The notes beneath the pieces are model-generated. The model was not told the origin of the DNA and ran no database searches. It saw only the letters and a list, made by a program, of their open reading frames with translations. Of a stretch of DNA of 64,000 nt, positions 42,827 through 51,954 are shown piece after piece; the first letter of the stretch is position 1, and each line of letters starts with the position of its first letter. A program made the position numbers and the translations under genes. This stretch comes from Singulisphaera sp. GP187. Lineage in GTDB: Bacteria; Planctomycetota; Phycisphaerae; Phycisphaerales; SM1A02. The DNA lies in the NCBI GenBank assembly GCA_945871915.1, contig CAMBXO010000006.1:86560-150559 (forward strand). Direction: 5' to 3'.

Positions 42827-43903
42827 ATGCGAAGCGGTCACGGTATTCGTTGGGTTGTGTTCTGGCTGCTTGCATGCGTGATTCTTTTTCAGTGTCCTGC
42901 TGTTGCCGGTGAGGCCGCGTTGTGTGCGCCCGGTGACACGGCCTCCATCGCACCAACGGTTGTTCAGCCATCCATCTTTCATCCGCTCAGTCCACCGGCG
43001 AGGCAGATTGAATCCCTTGCGTGGCTGGTCATGGGCATTTGTGCCGGCATTTTTGTGATCGTGGAAGGTCTTCTGGTGTTCAGCATCGTGCGATTTCGCC
43101 GCCGTTCGATGGAAAGTGGCGAACCTGTCCAGTTGTACGGAAGCAATCCAATTGAACTGGCATGGACCGTTGTTCCGCTGTTGATTGTGTTCACGCTTGG
43201 GTTGGTCACCATTCGAGTGATTCGAGATGTGGAACGCGAGACGCCACCGGAGGGAGCCCTTGAAGTGATTTGCATCGGTCACCAATGGTGGTGGGAGTAT
43301 CGTTATGAAAACCCGCTTTCTCCACAGGGTGAAATCGTGGTGGCCAATGAATTGCATGTGCCGGTGGGCCGTCCGGTGTGGTTGCGTTTAGAAAGCGCGG
43401 ATGTGATTCATAGTTGGTGGGTTCCTTCACTGGCTGGAAAAATGGATGTGGTTCCCAACAAAACGAATCATGTGTGGTTTGTGGCCGAGGAACCCGGGCT
43501 TTATCTTGGACAGTGCGCGGAATACTGCGGCAACCAGCATGCGGGCATGTTGTTGCGTGTGAACGCCACTTCGCCCGAAGAATTCGATCAATGGTTATCG
43601 CATCAGGCGTCGAAGCCGGTGGATGAACCAGCGGTTGCGGCAGGCAAGTCCATCTTCTTGGAACTTGCATGCAGCACATGTCACACGGTGGCGGGCGTTT
43701 CGGATGGCGCATTTGCACCAGACCTGACGCATCTGATGAGCCGCGCCACAATCGCTTCCGGCGTGTCACCGCTCAATCGCCAGACCCTGAGATCATGGAT
43801 CGATGATCCGCAGAACATGAAGCCCGGATGCAATATGCCAAGCCTCAAATTGACAACGGACGAACTGGACGATGTCACCGCGTTTCTATGCACGTTGAAG
43901 TGA
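42827..43903 (+). CDS. coxB: Cytochrome c oxidase subunit II with fused cytochrome c domain (caa3 type)
   Basis: This 358-residue protein has an N-terminal signal-like helix, two transmembrane helices (about 65-85 and 105-125) and a cupredoxin domain. The binuclear CuA site reads QCAEYCGNQHAGM, with Cys230, Cys234, His238 and Met241. The WWWEYRY aromatic patch precedes it. After about residue 270 there is a cytochrome c domain with CSTCH (282-286) and a distal Met candidate in GCNMPSL. This makes it the electron entry subunit of a caa3-type oxidase. It is first in the operon. Confidence 0.96.
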   Translation: MRSGHGIRWVVFWLLACVILFQCPAVAGEAALCAPGDTASIAPTVVQPSIFHPLSPPARQIESLAWLVMGICAGIFVIVEGLLVFSIVRFRRRSMESGEPVQLYGSNPIELAWTVVPLLIVFTLGLVTIRVIRDVERETPPEGALEVICIGHQWWWEYRYENPLSPQGEIVVANELHVPVGRPVWLRLESADVIHSWWVPSLAGKMDVVPNKTNHVWFVAEEPGLYLGQCAEYCGNQHAGMLLRVNATSPEEFDQWLSHQASKPVDEPAVAAGKSIFLELACSTCHTVAGVSDGAFAPDLTHLMSRATIASGVSPLNRQTLRSWIDDPQNMKPGCNMPSLKLTTDELDDVTAFLCTLK

Positions 43904-43907
43904 TGCC

Positions 43908-45575
43908 ATGACAACCCCCTCAACCATCCTTGCCGAATCTTCCAACCGCAGCGTGCTTGAACGCATGCATGCATGGGCGGTCACGGTGGATCACAAAAAA
44001 CTGGGTGTGATGTACATCCTGTGCGGACTGGTGTTCTTTGTGATTGCGGGCCTTGAAGCGACTCTGATGCGCATTCAACTCATCGTGCCGCTGAATGATG
44101 TTCTTACGCCACAGGGCTTCAATCAGATGTTCACGATGCATGGAACCACGATGGTGTTTCTGGTGGGCATGCCGATTCTGCTCGGCGCAGGCAATTACCT
44201 GTTACCGCTCATGATCGGTGCTAGGGACATGGCCTTCCCTCGGCTGAACGCTTTTGGGTTCTGGCTCTTTCTCTTTGGCGGAATTCTTTTGTACTTCAGT
44301 TGGATCGGTGCGGATGGGCTGTATGGTTCAGGCGGCGCACCCGATGTGGGATGGTTTGCCTACTCGCCGCTGACTTCGCGCACCTTTAGCCGTGGCAACA
44401 GCACCGACTACTGGATCTTGGGAATTATGGTCAGCGGGTTTGGAAGCATGACCACTGCGATCAACTTTCTGGCAACCATTTTGTGCATGCGATGCCCCGG
44501 CATGACCATGATGCGGTTGCCGCTGTTGGCATGGATGATGTTGGTGGTGGCGGTGCTGGTGCTGACCGCCATTCCAGTATTGACGGCGGCACAGGTGATG
44601 TTGCTCTTTGATCGAACGCTCGGAGCGCACTTCTTTGATCCGCAGCAACAGGGCAGTGCGGTGTTGTGGCAGCACCTGTTCTGGTTCTTCGGACACCCCG
44701 AGGTCTACATTCTCATTCTGCCGCCCTTTGGATTTATCAGCGAAATTGTGCCAGTTTTTAGCCGCAAAGTGATTTTTGGATACGCACTAATGGTGGCGGC
44801 CACTGTTGGGATTGGATTCATTTCACTTGGAGTGTGGGCACACCACATGTTCGTGGTCGGTCTGCCGCCATGGCTCAATGCACTCTTTGCTGCAAGCACT
44901 TTTCTGATTAGCGTTCCCACTGGCATCAAGATTTTTAATTGGCTTGGAACCATGTGGGGAGGTCGCATTCGATTTTCCACGCCCATGCTCTTTGCCACAG
45001 GATTTCTTGGCATGTTCATCGTGGGTGGGCTCACCGGCATCATGCTTGCGGTGGTGCCTTTGACCCATCAACTGAGTGATAGTTACTTTGTGGTTGGGCA
45101 CTTTCACTTTGTGTTGTTTGGCGGAACGGTCTTTGCCATCTTTGCGGCGATCTTTTACTGGTACCCCAAAGTCACCGGACGATTGATGAATGAACGGCAA
45201 GGCGTCTGGGCGTTCTGGATTCTGCTGCTCGGCTTCAATCTGGTGTTTCTACCTATGCACATCAGCGGAATGCTCGGCATGCCGCGTCGCATTTACACCT
45301 ATCAGCCCGGACGAGGTTTCGAAATTTGGAATCTGATCAGCACCATCGGTGTGCCGGTTCAGATTCTTGGCGTGGGTTTGATTGTGTGGAACATGATTCG
45401 TTCGCTGTCGCGGGGCGCGATTGCAGGAAACGATCCGTGGGACGCGTGGACGCTGGAATGGTCCACACCCAGTCCTCCGCCTGAACATAACTTTGATCGA
45501 ATTCCAACCTGCACCAGTGCGAGGCCGCTGTGGGATCGGAAAAATCCAACGGACCCCGACGAACATGTGGAATAA
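43908..45575 (+). CDS. coxA: Cytochrome c oxidase subunit I
   Basis: This 555-residue protein has twelve predicted membrane helices. It binds haem a, haem a3 and CuB. MHGTTMVFL supplies a haem ligand near residue 80, WFFGHPEVYI (His263, Glu265, Tyr267) is the type A1 proton-channel and CuB motif, and VGHFHFVLFGG carries the last haem ligands. The LGVWAHHMFVVG segment provides the CuB His pair. It starts 4 bases after subunit II and is followed 3 bases later by subunit III. Confidence 0.97.
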   Translation: MTTPSTILAESSNRSVLERMHAWAVTVDHKKLGVMYILCGLVFFVIAGLEATLMRIQLIVPLNDVLTPQGFNQMFTMHGTTMVFLVGMPILLGAGNYLLPLMIGARDMAFPRLNAFGFWLFLFGGILLYFSWIGADGLYGSGGAPDVGWFAYSPLTSRTFSRGNSTDYWILGIMVSGFGSMTTAINFLATILCMRCPGMTMMRLPLLAWMMLVVAVLVLTAIPVLTAAQVMLLFDRTLGAHFFDPQQQGSAVLWQHLFWFFGHPEVYILILPPFGFISEIVPVFSRKVIFGYALMVAATVGIGFISLGVWAHHMFVVGLPPWLNALFAASTFLISVPTGIKIFNWLGTMWGGRIRFSTPMLFATGFLGMFIVGGLTGIMLAVVPLTHQLSDSYFVVGHFHFVLFGGTVFAIFAAIFYWYPKVTGRLMNERQGVWAFWILLLGFNLVFLPMHISGMLGMPRRIYTYQPGRGFEIWNLISTIGVPVQILGVGLIVWNMIRSLSRGAIAGNDPWDAWTLEWSTPSPPPEHNFDRIPTCTSARPLWDRKNPTDPDEHVE

Positions 45576-45578
45576 ATC

Positions 45579-46175
45579 ATGAGCTCGCTCTCCACCCATC
45601 AAGAGATCTGGCAGCCAAGCCGTGGCAAAGTCGGCATGGCAGCTTTGATTGGCATGGAGTGTTTCTTTTTTAGCGGCTTTATCGTGGCGTACTTGTATTA
45701 CATCGGGGCCAGCGCTCACGGTCCATTTCCGCGGGATGTGCTGGAAGTGAAACCCGTCATCGTGAATTCGGTCGCACTGCTTTCCAGTTCATGGACCGTG
45801 GTCGCGGCCGTTCGCGCGCTCAACACGGGGCGGGTGGGCTCCATGGGATTCTGGTTGCTCATCACGGTGCTTCTTGGAACATTCTTTATTTGGGGAACGC
45901 TTGCCGAGTGGCGCACGCTGATCTACGACAAGGGATTGACGATTTCCACCAATCTGTTTGGTAGCACCTTTTTCGCATTGATCGGGTTTCATGCGTTCCA
46001 TGTTTGTCTGGGACTCATGGCCCTTTCCACGGTGTGGGTGCTCGGAGTTCTGGGCCAACTCAAGCCATCGCGAGACGCGATGCGACTTGAACTCATCAGT
46101 TGGTATTGGCACTTTGTGGATGTGGTGTGGATTTTTGTCTTCACGACCGTCTACATCGTGGGGATGCGACCATGA
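45579..46175 (+). CDS. coxC: Cytochrome c oxidase subunit III
   Basis: This 198-residue protein has five membrane helices, the short form of subunit III. Conserved signatures are GMECFFFSGFIVAYL near the N-terminus, FGSTFFALIGFHAFHVCLG in the middle and the final SWYWHFVDVVWIFVFTTVY. It stabilises the oxidase core. Its stop overlaps the ATG of the next gene (ATGA), beginning a chain of eight consecutive coupled junctions. Confidence 0.95.
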   Translation: MSSLSTHQEIWQPSRGKVGMAALIGMECFFFSGFIVAYLYYIGASAHGPFPRDVLEVKPVIVNSVALLSSSWTVVAAVRALNTGRVGSMGFWLLITVLLGTFFIWGTLAEWRTLIYDKGLTISTNLFGSTFFALIGFHAFHVCLGLMALSTVWVLGVLGQLKPSRDAMRLELISWYWHFVDVVWIFVFTTVYIVGMRP

Positions 46176-46987
46176 ATCAACCCAACCACGAGCGAGTGAC
46201 CATTCCATATATGACCGCCATACCCAAGCCAACGTCTGGCCCGCTCTGGGCAGGTTTTGGAGTCACCATGATGTTTGCGGGATTGGTGACCAATTGGTTG
46301 GTGAGTGCGATCGGTTGTCTTGCCGCGATCGCAGGATTTCTTGCATGGGCACGCAGTTGCTTTCCGCATGAGGCTGTTGAGCAACTTCCACAAGGGGCAG
46401 ACATTCCGCTGCCGCCGCCTGTGTTGCACAAACGATCCGCGTATTCCCGAGTCATGTTGCCGGTGCACATGCATCCCTATCGATCGGGAATTTGGGGAGG
46501 CCTTGCAGGTGGCGTGGCGATGGCGATCGCCGCGTGTCTGTGGGGCGTGCTGGACGCGGGCAGCGTGTGGATGCCAATTAATTTGCTGGTTGGAACGGTG
46601 GTTCCTTCTGTGGAGAGCCAAGATGTTGCGATCCTGAAAACCTTCCAGCCCGGTTTGTTTGTTCTTGCGTGCGGCATTCATCTGGTGGCATGCGTGTTCA
46701 TTGGACTGCTCTATGCAGTCTGCCTTCCGATGATGCCGAAGCATCCGCTGTTGCTTGGCGGCGTTCTGGGGCCGTGCATGTGGACGGGGCTGCTCTATGC
46801 AACGATTGGCATTGTGAATCCCGCGCTGGAGCAGTTCATCTCATGGCCATGGTTCTTTGCAAGTCAGGCGGCCTTCGGATTTGTGTGCGGTGTTGTGGTC
46901 TCTCGATCACGAAAGATCAACACCATGACGGGGCAATCCATTGAAAGTCGAATGGGCATCGAGCGAAACGAAGGGGGGCCTCAGTGA
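46172..46987 (+). CDS. Membrane protein of the oxidase operon, function unknown
   Basis: This 271-residue protein has two helices at the N-terminus (about 25-65, WAGFGVTMMFAGLVTNWL and AIGCLAAIAGFLAWA) reminiscent of small subunit IV proteins. A Pro-rich cytoplasmic loop follows, then four to five more helices (from GIWGGLAGGVAMAIAACLW to FFASQAAFGFVCGVVVS). No cofactor motif is visible. Its position and coupling (ATGA before, GTGA after) suggest an oxidase or supercomplex subunit or assembly factor. I do not recognise a named family. Confidence 0.65.
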   Translation: MNQPNHERVTIPYMTAIPKPTSGPLWAGFGVTMMFAGLVTNWLVSAIGCLAAIAGFLAWARSCFPHEAVEQLPQGADIPLPPPVLHKRSAYSRVMLPVHMHPYRSGIWGGLAGGVAMAIAACLWGVLDAGSVWMPINLLVGTVVPSVESQDVAILKTFQPGLFVLACGIHLVACVFIGLLYAVCLPMMPKHPLLLGGVLGPCMWTGLLYATIGIVNPALEQFISWPWFFASQAAFGFVCGVVVSRSRKINTMTGQSIESRMGIERNEGGPQ

Positions 46988-47670
46988 GTCGCACATTCCT
47001 TCTTGTGGCTTCGCTGGTTGTTGTGACGTGTGGCGCGTGCGGTCAAATTCCGTTGCAACAATCGGCAAGTACGTCTGAAGCACCTGTGGTGACTTGGAAG
47101 GGTTTGTATGCACAGAATTGTTCCGGTTGTCACGGTGCAGATGGTTCCATTGGTGGCGCTCGGCCGCTTCGAGATGCTTCGTATTTGGCTTCCGTTTCCC
47201 GAAACGGCTTGATCGACATTGTGCGCCGCGGGCAAGGCGTGCTGATGCCGGCGATGGATGTCTCGCAGGGTGGTGCCATTTCAAGCGAACAGATTGCCCA
47301 GTTGGTGGACGGCATGATGTCCGACTGGGGGCAAGGCGGAAAGCCACATGTTGTCGCATGGGCTGGTGAACTAGGTTCGCCACAGGCGGGCCATGCTGTC
47401 TATGCCGCAACGTGCCAGAGTTGTCACGGACTTCCCGATGGTGTTGCGGCTGGAACGCGAGGTTCTGTCACGGATCCAAATTATCTTCGCTTGGTCAGCA
47501 ATCAAGCATTGCGAAGCGCGGTGATTTTTGGACGCAGCGACCTTGGCGGTCTGTGCAACGGTCCCTATCCAGGTCAACCAGCCAGTCGAACGCTCTCGTC
47601 AAGTGAAGTTGCAGATGTGGTGGCTTTCCTTGCCTCCAAACGACCCAATTTCGGAGGCCACACACCATGA
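46984..47670 (+). CDS. Diheme cytochrome c lipoprotein
   Basis: This 228-residue protein has a signal with lipobox VTCGAC, so it is probably anchored outside the inner membrane. It has two cytochrome c domains with haem motifs CSGCH (about residue 43) and CQSCH (about residue 144), and Met-containing loops (VLMPAMD) for axial ligation in the first domain. It probably shuttles electrons from the Rieske/cytochrome b complex to subunit II of the oxidase. It starts at GTG 46984 (GTGA overlap). Confidence 0.9.
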   Translation: MSRTFLLVASLVVVTCGACGQIPLQQSASTSEAPVVTWKGLYAQNCSGCHGADGSIGGARPLRDASYLASVSRNGLIDIVRRGQGVLMPAMDVSQGGAISSEQIAQLVDGMMSDWGQGGKPHVVAWAGELGSPQAGHAVYAATCQSCHGLPDGVAAGTRGSVTDPNYLRLVSNQALRSAVIFGRSDLGGLCNGPYPGQPASRTLSSSEVADVVAFLASKRPNFGGHTP

Positions 47671-48203
47671 ATGATGGATGCGCAGAATGCAAAGGCGGTT
47701 GCGATCAGACTCCACCTCGATCACGCCGCGGTGTCATGTTCATGATTGGTGCAGGACTCATGGGAGTGGGATCGCTGGTTGCCGCCGTGCCACTGCTTGG
47801 CGTGTTGATTGCGCCAGGATTTCGCCGCTACGGAAATACATGGATTGATTTGGGCGCGGTGGGCAACTTTCCAATGGGACAAACTCGCTTGGCCAGCTTT
47901 GCGATTCCAGGTTCCAATCCAAATGACGGGCAAACTGCCACGGCTGCCGCATGGGTGCGAAGCATGGAGGGGCAGAAATTTCAGGTATTTGCCGTGAATT
48001 GCGCCCATCTTGGATGCCCCGTGAAATGGTTTCAGCAGAGTCGCCTGTTTATGTGTCCATGCCACGGTGGCGTGTACTACGAAGACGGCAGTCGCGCTAG
48101 CGGTCCTCCGCCACGGGGTCTCTTTGAGTATCCAGTGAAAGTTGAGAATGGCCACCTGTTGATTGATGCAGGTCGCCTTCCGGGATTGCAGGAGAGCGTT
48201 TGA
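47667..48203 (+). CDS. Rieske iron-sulfur protein of a cytochrome bc-type complex
   Basis: This 178-residue protein has a Cys-rich start (CAECKGGC), a twin-arginine-like pair (SRRGVMFMIGAG) before its single membrane anchor, and a Rieske domain. The 2Fe-2S ligands are Cys112 and His114 in CAHLGC, and Cys130 and His133 in CPCHGG. Cys117 and Cys132 form the usual disulfide. It passes electrons from quinol to the c-type haem protein. It overlaps both neighbours. Confidence 0.93.
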   Translation: MNDGCAECKGGCDQTPPRSRRGVMFMIGAGLMGVGSLVAAVPLLGVLIAPGFRRYGNTWIDLGAVGNFPMGQTRLASFAIPGSNPNDGQTATAAAWVRSMEGQKFQVFAVNCAHLGCPVKWFQQSRLFMCPCHGGVYYEDGSRASGPPPRGLFEYPVKVENGHLLIDAGRLPGLQESV

Positions 48204-49699
48204 TGATCCGTTGGCTGCGATCCTTGATTGGATGGACCGAAGAACGATCCGGCGCGATCGCCATGGTCGCACCGATCATGACGCATCGTGTGCCGCGAGA
48301 TGCCAAGTGGTGGTATGTGTTTGGCAGTGCCACGCTGATGTTCTTCACCATTCAGATTGTGAGTGGCATTCTGCTGGCCACGCTCTATGCGCCCAGTGCC
48401 GCCGAGGCGTATCTGAGTCTTGTCTACATCGATCAACAGGTTCCCATGGGGTGGTTGCTGCGGGCGCTGCATGCGTGGAGCAGTAACGCCATGGTGTTGA
48501 TGGTGGTGGTGCATATGAGTCAGGTGTTCTTGCATGCCTCGTTTAAATATCCACGAGAGCTCACATGGATGGTGGGTGTTCTCTTGCTGCTGTGCACGCT
48601 GGCACTCGCATTTACCGGGCAAATCATGCGGTGGGACCAAGATGCGTATTGGGGTCTTGGCATTGGTGCGTCGATCGTGGATCGAGTGCCCGTGTTTGGA
48701 AATCAACTCCGCAACATCATGCTCGGAGGACCAATCATTGGCGGCGCCACGCTGAGTCGTTTCTTTGCGCTCCATGTGTTTGTGCTTCCAGGGCTCACGA
48801 TCGCGCTGGTTGGTTTGCACCTTGCGCTCATCTTGAAGGGAGGCATTAGCGAGATGCCACAAGTTGGGCAGGTGGTCACTCCCGAAACGTATCGCAAGGA
48901 ATATGAAGCCCGCGTGCACAAGACCGGCGTGCCATTCTTTCCTGATGCCGCGCAGCGAGACATGGTGTTCTGTGGATTGTCGCTCATCGTGGTGATGGCT
49001 CTCGCCGTGTGGTGTGGACCGGTGGGGCCATCGGGCGTTCCAGATCCCACGGTGATCAATGCCAACCCGCGACCCGACGCCGCATTCCTTTGGATTTTTG
49101 CAGCGATGGCGTTGCTGCCACCGCAGATCGAAACCTTCTTGTTGCTCGCCAGCCCGCCCTTGATTGTGCTTGGACTTCTCGCAATGCCGCTGCTTGCCAA
49201 TCGAGGTGAACGCGCGCCAACGCGGCGGCCGATCGCCGTGATTGCGTTCACGACCATTGCGGTGGCCATCGCGGCCCTGAGTTGGCTTGGCGTAACGAGC
49301 CCGTGGAGTCCGGTGATGGATGCGTGGACCAGCGTGCCCACGCCAGTGAACATGGTGAAGCAACTCACGCCATTGCAGATGCAAGGAGCACTGGTGGTGC
49401 AGTACCAGCAATGTCGAAACTGTCACGCGCTTGATGGAACAGGTGGCATGCGAGGGCCAGAACTGAAAAATGTTGGCGCACGACTGAGTTGGGATCAACT
49501 TGTTCGACAAGTGCAGCAGGGTGGCGGAAACATGCCCGCCTATGGCAAGACTCTGTCGAGTGCACAGACCACCGCGCTCGCTGCGTTTTTGCAGAGTTGC
49601 CGGACGGATGGCGTTGGTCCTGCCACCATTCCAGGGGCACTTGAACGAGCGGCCACACCGGATCAACCACCGGTCGCTGTGCCGCCTGTGAGTCAGTGA
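48203..49699 (+). CDS. Cytochrome b with fused C-terminal cytochrome c domain
   Basis: This 498-residue protein has eight or more membrane helices. The four haem b His ligands are expected from the pairs in RALHAW/VVVHMS and FFALHVF/VGLHLAL. The segment PEVARVHK-like QoI motif is not obvious; instead ETYRKEYEARVHKTGVPFFP precedes the second helical block, which resembles subunit IV. A haem c domain follows after about residue 390, with CRNCH (404-408) and PAYGKTLS. The haem c fusion resembles bc complexes that feed a cytochrome c oxidase directly. ATG 48203 forms TGATG with the Rieske stop; TTG 48200 is less likely. Confidence 0.9.
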   Translation: MIRWLRSLIGWTEERSGAIAMVAPIMTHRVPRDAKWWYVFGSATLMFFTIQIVSGILLATLYAPSAAEAYLSLVYIDQQVPMGWLLRALHAWSSNAMVLMVVVHMSQVFLHASFKYPRELTWMVGVLLLLCTLALAFTGQIMRWDQDAYWGLGIGASIVDRVPVFGNQLRNIMLGGPIIGGATLSRFFALHVFVLPGLTIALVGLHLALILKGGISEMPQVGQVVTPETYRKEYEARVHKTGVPFFPDAAQRDMVFCGLSLIVVMALAVWCGPVGPSGVPDPTVINANPRPDAAFLWIFAAMALLPPQIETFLLLASPPLIVLGLLAMPLLANRGERAPTRRPIAVIAFTTIAVAIAALSWLGVTSPWSPVMDAWTSVPTPVNMVKQLTPLQMQGALVVQYQQCRNCHALDGTGGMRGPELKNVGARLSWDQLVRQVQQGGGNMPAYGKTLSSAQTTALAAFLQSCRTDGVGPATIPGALERAATPDQPPVAVPPVSQ

Positions 49700-51954
49700 A
49701 CATGCGTGGGTCCGCCGCTTGGTGGTTGGCGTGGCAGACTCCTGGCGCAGCGGCGGTTCCCCTCGTTCTTGCACTCACGGTCTATGTGATTGGATGGAGA
49801 CGCTTGCGACGGCAAGACGCCAAACGATGGAGTGGTTTTCGTCTTTGCAGTTTCATCGTTGGTCTTGGCGTGATGGCGATTGCGATCTGGTCACCGATTG
49901 ATGTGATGGGGCAGTGGTTGCTCTCTGCGCACATGTCGCAGCACCTTCTCTTGGCCATGGTTGCGCCGCCGCTTGTGTTGCTTGGCAACCCATTTTCTCC
50001 GTTGCTGGCAGGAGTTCCGCGATGGATGTCCAAGGACTTCTTCGGTCCGATTCTTGGGTGGCCGTTTTTTCAGCACGTGGCGCAGCGGCTCGTGCATCCC
50101 GCCGTGGCAGGCCCGCTGTTCATTGTGATGTCATGGGGGTGGCACCTTCCATTTGCCTATGAGTGGGCCCTCACCAGTGATGCGGCCCACGCGTTTGAGC
50201 ATGCGTGTTTTTTCTGGACGGGCGTGTGCTTCTGGTGGCCAGTGGTGCAGCCATGGCCATGGAAATCCATCGTGCCTCGCTGGGTGATCGTTCCCTATTT
50301 GTTGGCGGCCGATGTGGCCAACACACTGCTGGCGGCCATCTTTGCCTTTGCGCCGGGGGTGGTGTATGCAACGTATCGCGACACCAGTCCCGCTCTTGGT
50401 GTGGATGCGTTACAGGATCAGCAAGTTGCCGCCGCGATCATGTGGCTGCCGGGTTCGCTGATCTATCTCATTCCGGCGGTGGTCATTCTTGTGCAGGCCC
50501 TTTCGCCCAAGCGACTGACGAAGACCATCTCGCTTCCATTGCTCCAGCAACCACGTGCGCGGAAACGGTGGAATGTTGTTCGCGTTCCGTTGCTCGGAGC
50601 AGTGCTGCAAAATGCCACGGCTCGCAATTCAATTCGGTGGTGCATGTTTTTACTGGCGGCTCTGGTGGTGGCTGACGGATTTCTTGGACCCAACGAGGCC
50701 GCCACGAATCTTGCCGGAACATGGCCGTGGACGCACTGGCGAGGTGTTGCGGCGGTGTCGCTGGTGTTGGCGGGAAATGTTGCGTGCCTTGGCTGCCCTC
50801 TGATTGCACCGCGAAACTTGCTGCGACAATGGATTCGTCCGAAAAATCGCTGGCCAAACTGGTTGCGTGGCAAGTGGGTGGTTGCCGCCATCCTTGTGAT
50901 TTGGCTGATGGCCTATGAAGCGTTCGGATGGTGGAACAGTCCGGTCATGACGGCGTGGCTTTTGGTTGGATTGGTCGCTGCGGCGACCGTTGTGGATCTG
51001 ATTTTTCAGGGCAGTTCGTTTTGTCAATGGCTCTGTCCCATCGGTCAATGGAATATGTCCATGAGCATGGCCTCGCCGATTCAGGTGGGCGTTCTCGATC
51101 CGGACATTTGCACACGCTGCACCACGCATGACTGTCTCCGTGGTGGTCCCAAGGGACCGGGGTGCGGCACGAATATTTTTCTACCTCGCAAAGTTGGTTC
51201 ACTCGACTGCACGGCGTGTATGGATTGCGTAACGGCCTGTCCCCATGACAATGCGGGTGCAGGTCTTGTAGTTCCGTTTCACGAAATCGCTCCAGAAACT
51301 GTTCGATCTTCGATTGGAAAGTGGATTGAACGAACCGATCTTGTGGCGCTGTTGCTGGTGCTTGAGTGTGGAGCGATTGTGAATGCGATCCTGATGACCG
51401 CACCGGTAGCGAATGAGCTCGACACGGTGTTGCCTTCTTGGCCGCGCGCGGCGGTGGTCGCACTGGTCACGCTGCTGGGAATGGTGCTGTGCGCTACACC
51501 GATTGGTGTGGCCGCAGCGATCGGTGGGTGGCAGCGATGCGAACCAGTGAAGCAACGACTTGCACGATTGGTCATGGATCTCTGGCCGATTGGCGCGAGT
51601 CTGTGGTTGGTGCACTTTGGCTTTCATCTTGTCACCGGTTGGAAGTCGGCCCTTCCACCACTGCAACGGGCAGCTATGGAGAGCGAGTGGGTGGACCTTG
51701 GCGAACCAGCATGGGCCGCAAACTGCTGCGCAACCTCACCGGATTGGTTGGTGCCCGTGATGCTCTGCGCTCTTGGTGGCGCGCTCTGCATATCACTGCA
51801 ACTCCTGTGGAATCGGGCGGCCAACGCATCGGCCACAACACTGCTGCGTCAAGTGGTTCGTTGGTGCGTGGACGCCATCGTGGCGATCCTGTGGTGGAGC
51901 GTGTCCGTGTGGATTGTGCTACAGCCAATGCAAATGCGGGGGCTGTTGCCATGA
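49696..51954 (+). CDS. Fusion of CtaG-type oxidase assembly protein and FixG/NapH-like polyferredoxin
   Basis: The 752-residue protein has two modules. Residues 1-270 are a CtaG (caa3 assembly, PF09678-type) membrane domain with SAHMSQHLLLAMVAPPLVLL and a HAFEHACFFWTGVCFWWP helix. Residues 320-630 resemble FixG/NapH: membrane helices, CQWLCPIGQ (443-451), an irregular cysteine set (Cys472, 475, 480, 489) and a classical CxxCxxCxxxCP (505-516). Five more helices end the protein. CtaG helps CuB insertion and FixG-type proteins handle copper reduction, so the fusion may supply reduced copper to the oxidase. The start is GTG 49696 in a GTGA overlap; ATG 49702 is possible. Confidence 0.88.
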   Translation: MNMRGSAAWWLAWQTPGAAAVPLVLALTVYVIGWRRLRRQDAKRWSGFRLCSFIVGLGVMAIAIWSPIDVMGQWLLSAHMSQHLLLAMVAPPLVLLGNPFSPLLAGVPRWMSKDFFGPILGWPFFQHVAQRLVHPAVAGPLFIVMSWGWHLPFAYEWALTSDAAHAFEHACFFWTGVCFWWPVVQPWPWKSIVPRWVIVPYLLAADVANTLLAAIFAFAPGVVYATYRDTSPALGVDALQDQQVAAAIMWLPGSLIYLIPAVVILVQALSPKRLTKTISLPLLQQPRARKRWNVVRVPLLGAVLQNATARNSIRWCMFLLAALVVADGFLGPNEAATNLAGTWPWTHWRGVAAVSLVLAGNVACLGCPLIAPRNLLRQWIRPKNRWPNWLRGKWVVAAILVIWLMAYEAFGWWNSPVMTAWLLVGLVAAATVVDLIFQGSSFCQWLCPIGQWNMSMSMASPIQVGVLDPDICTRCTTHDCLRGGPKGPGCGTNIFLPRKVGSLDCTACMDCVTACPHDNAGAGLVVPFHEIAPETVRSSIGKWIERTDLVALLLVLECGAIVNAILMTAPVANELDTVLPSWPRAAVVALVTLLGMVLCATPIGVAAAIGGWQRCEPVKQRLARLVMDLWPIGASLWLVHFGFHLVTGWKSALPPLQRAAMESEWVDLGEPAWAANCCATSPDWLVPVMLCALGGALCISLQLLWNRAANASATTLLRQVVRWCVDAIVAILWWSVSVWIVLQPMQMRGLLP

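Noticed and set aside
48077..49774. A 565-residue open frame antisense to the cytochrome b gene
   Set aside because: It is a shadow of the real gene: rich in His, Arg and Gln, with no fold or motif, no promoter, and covering strongly conserved cytochrome b codons on the other strand.
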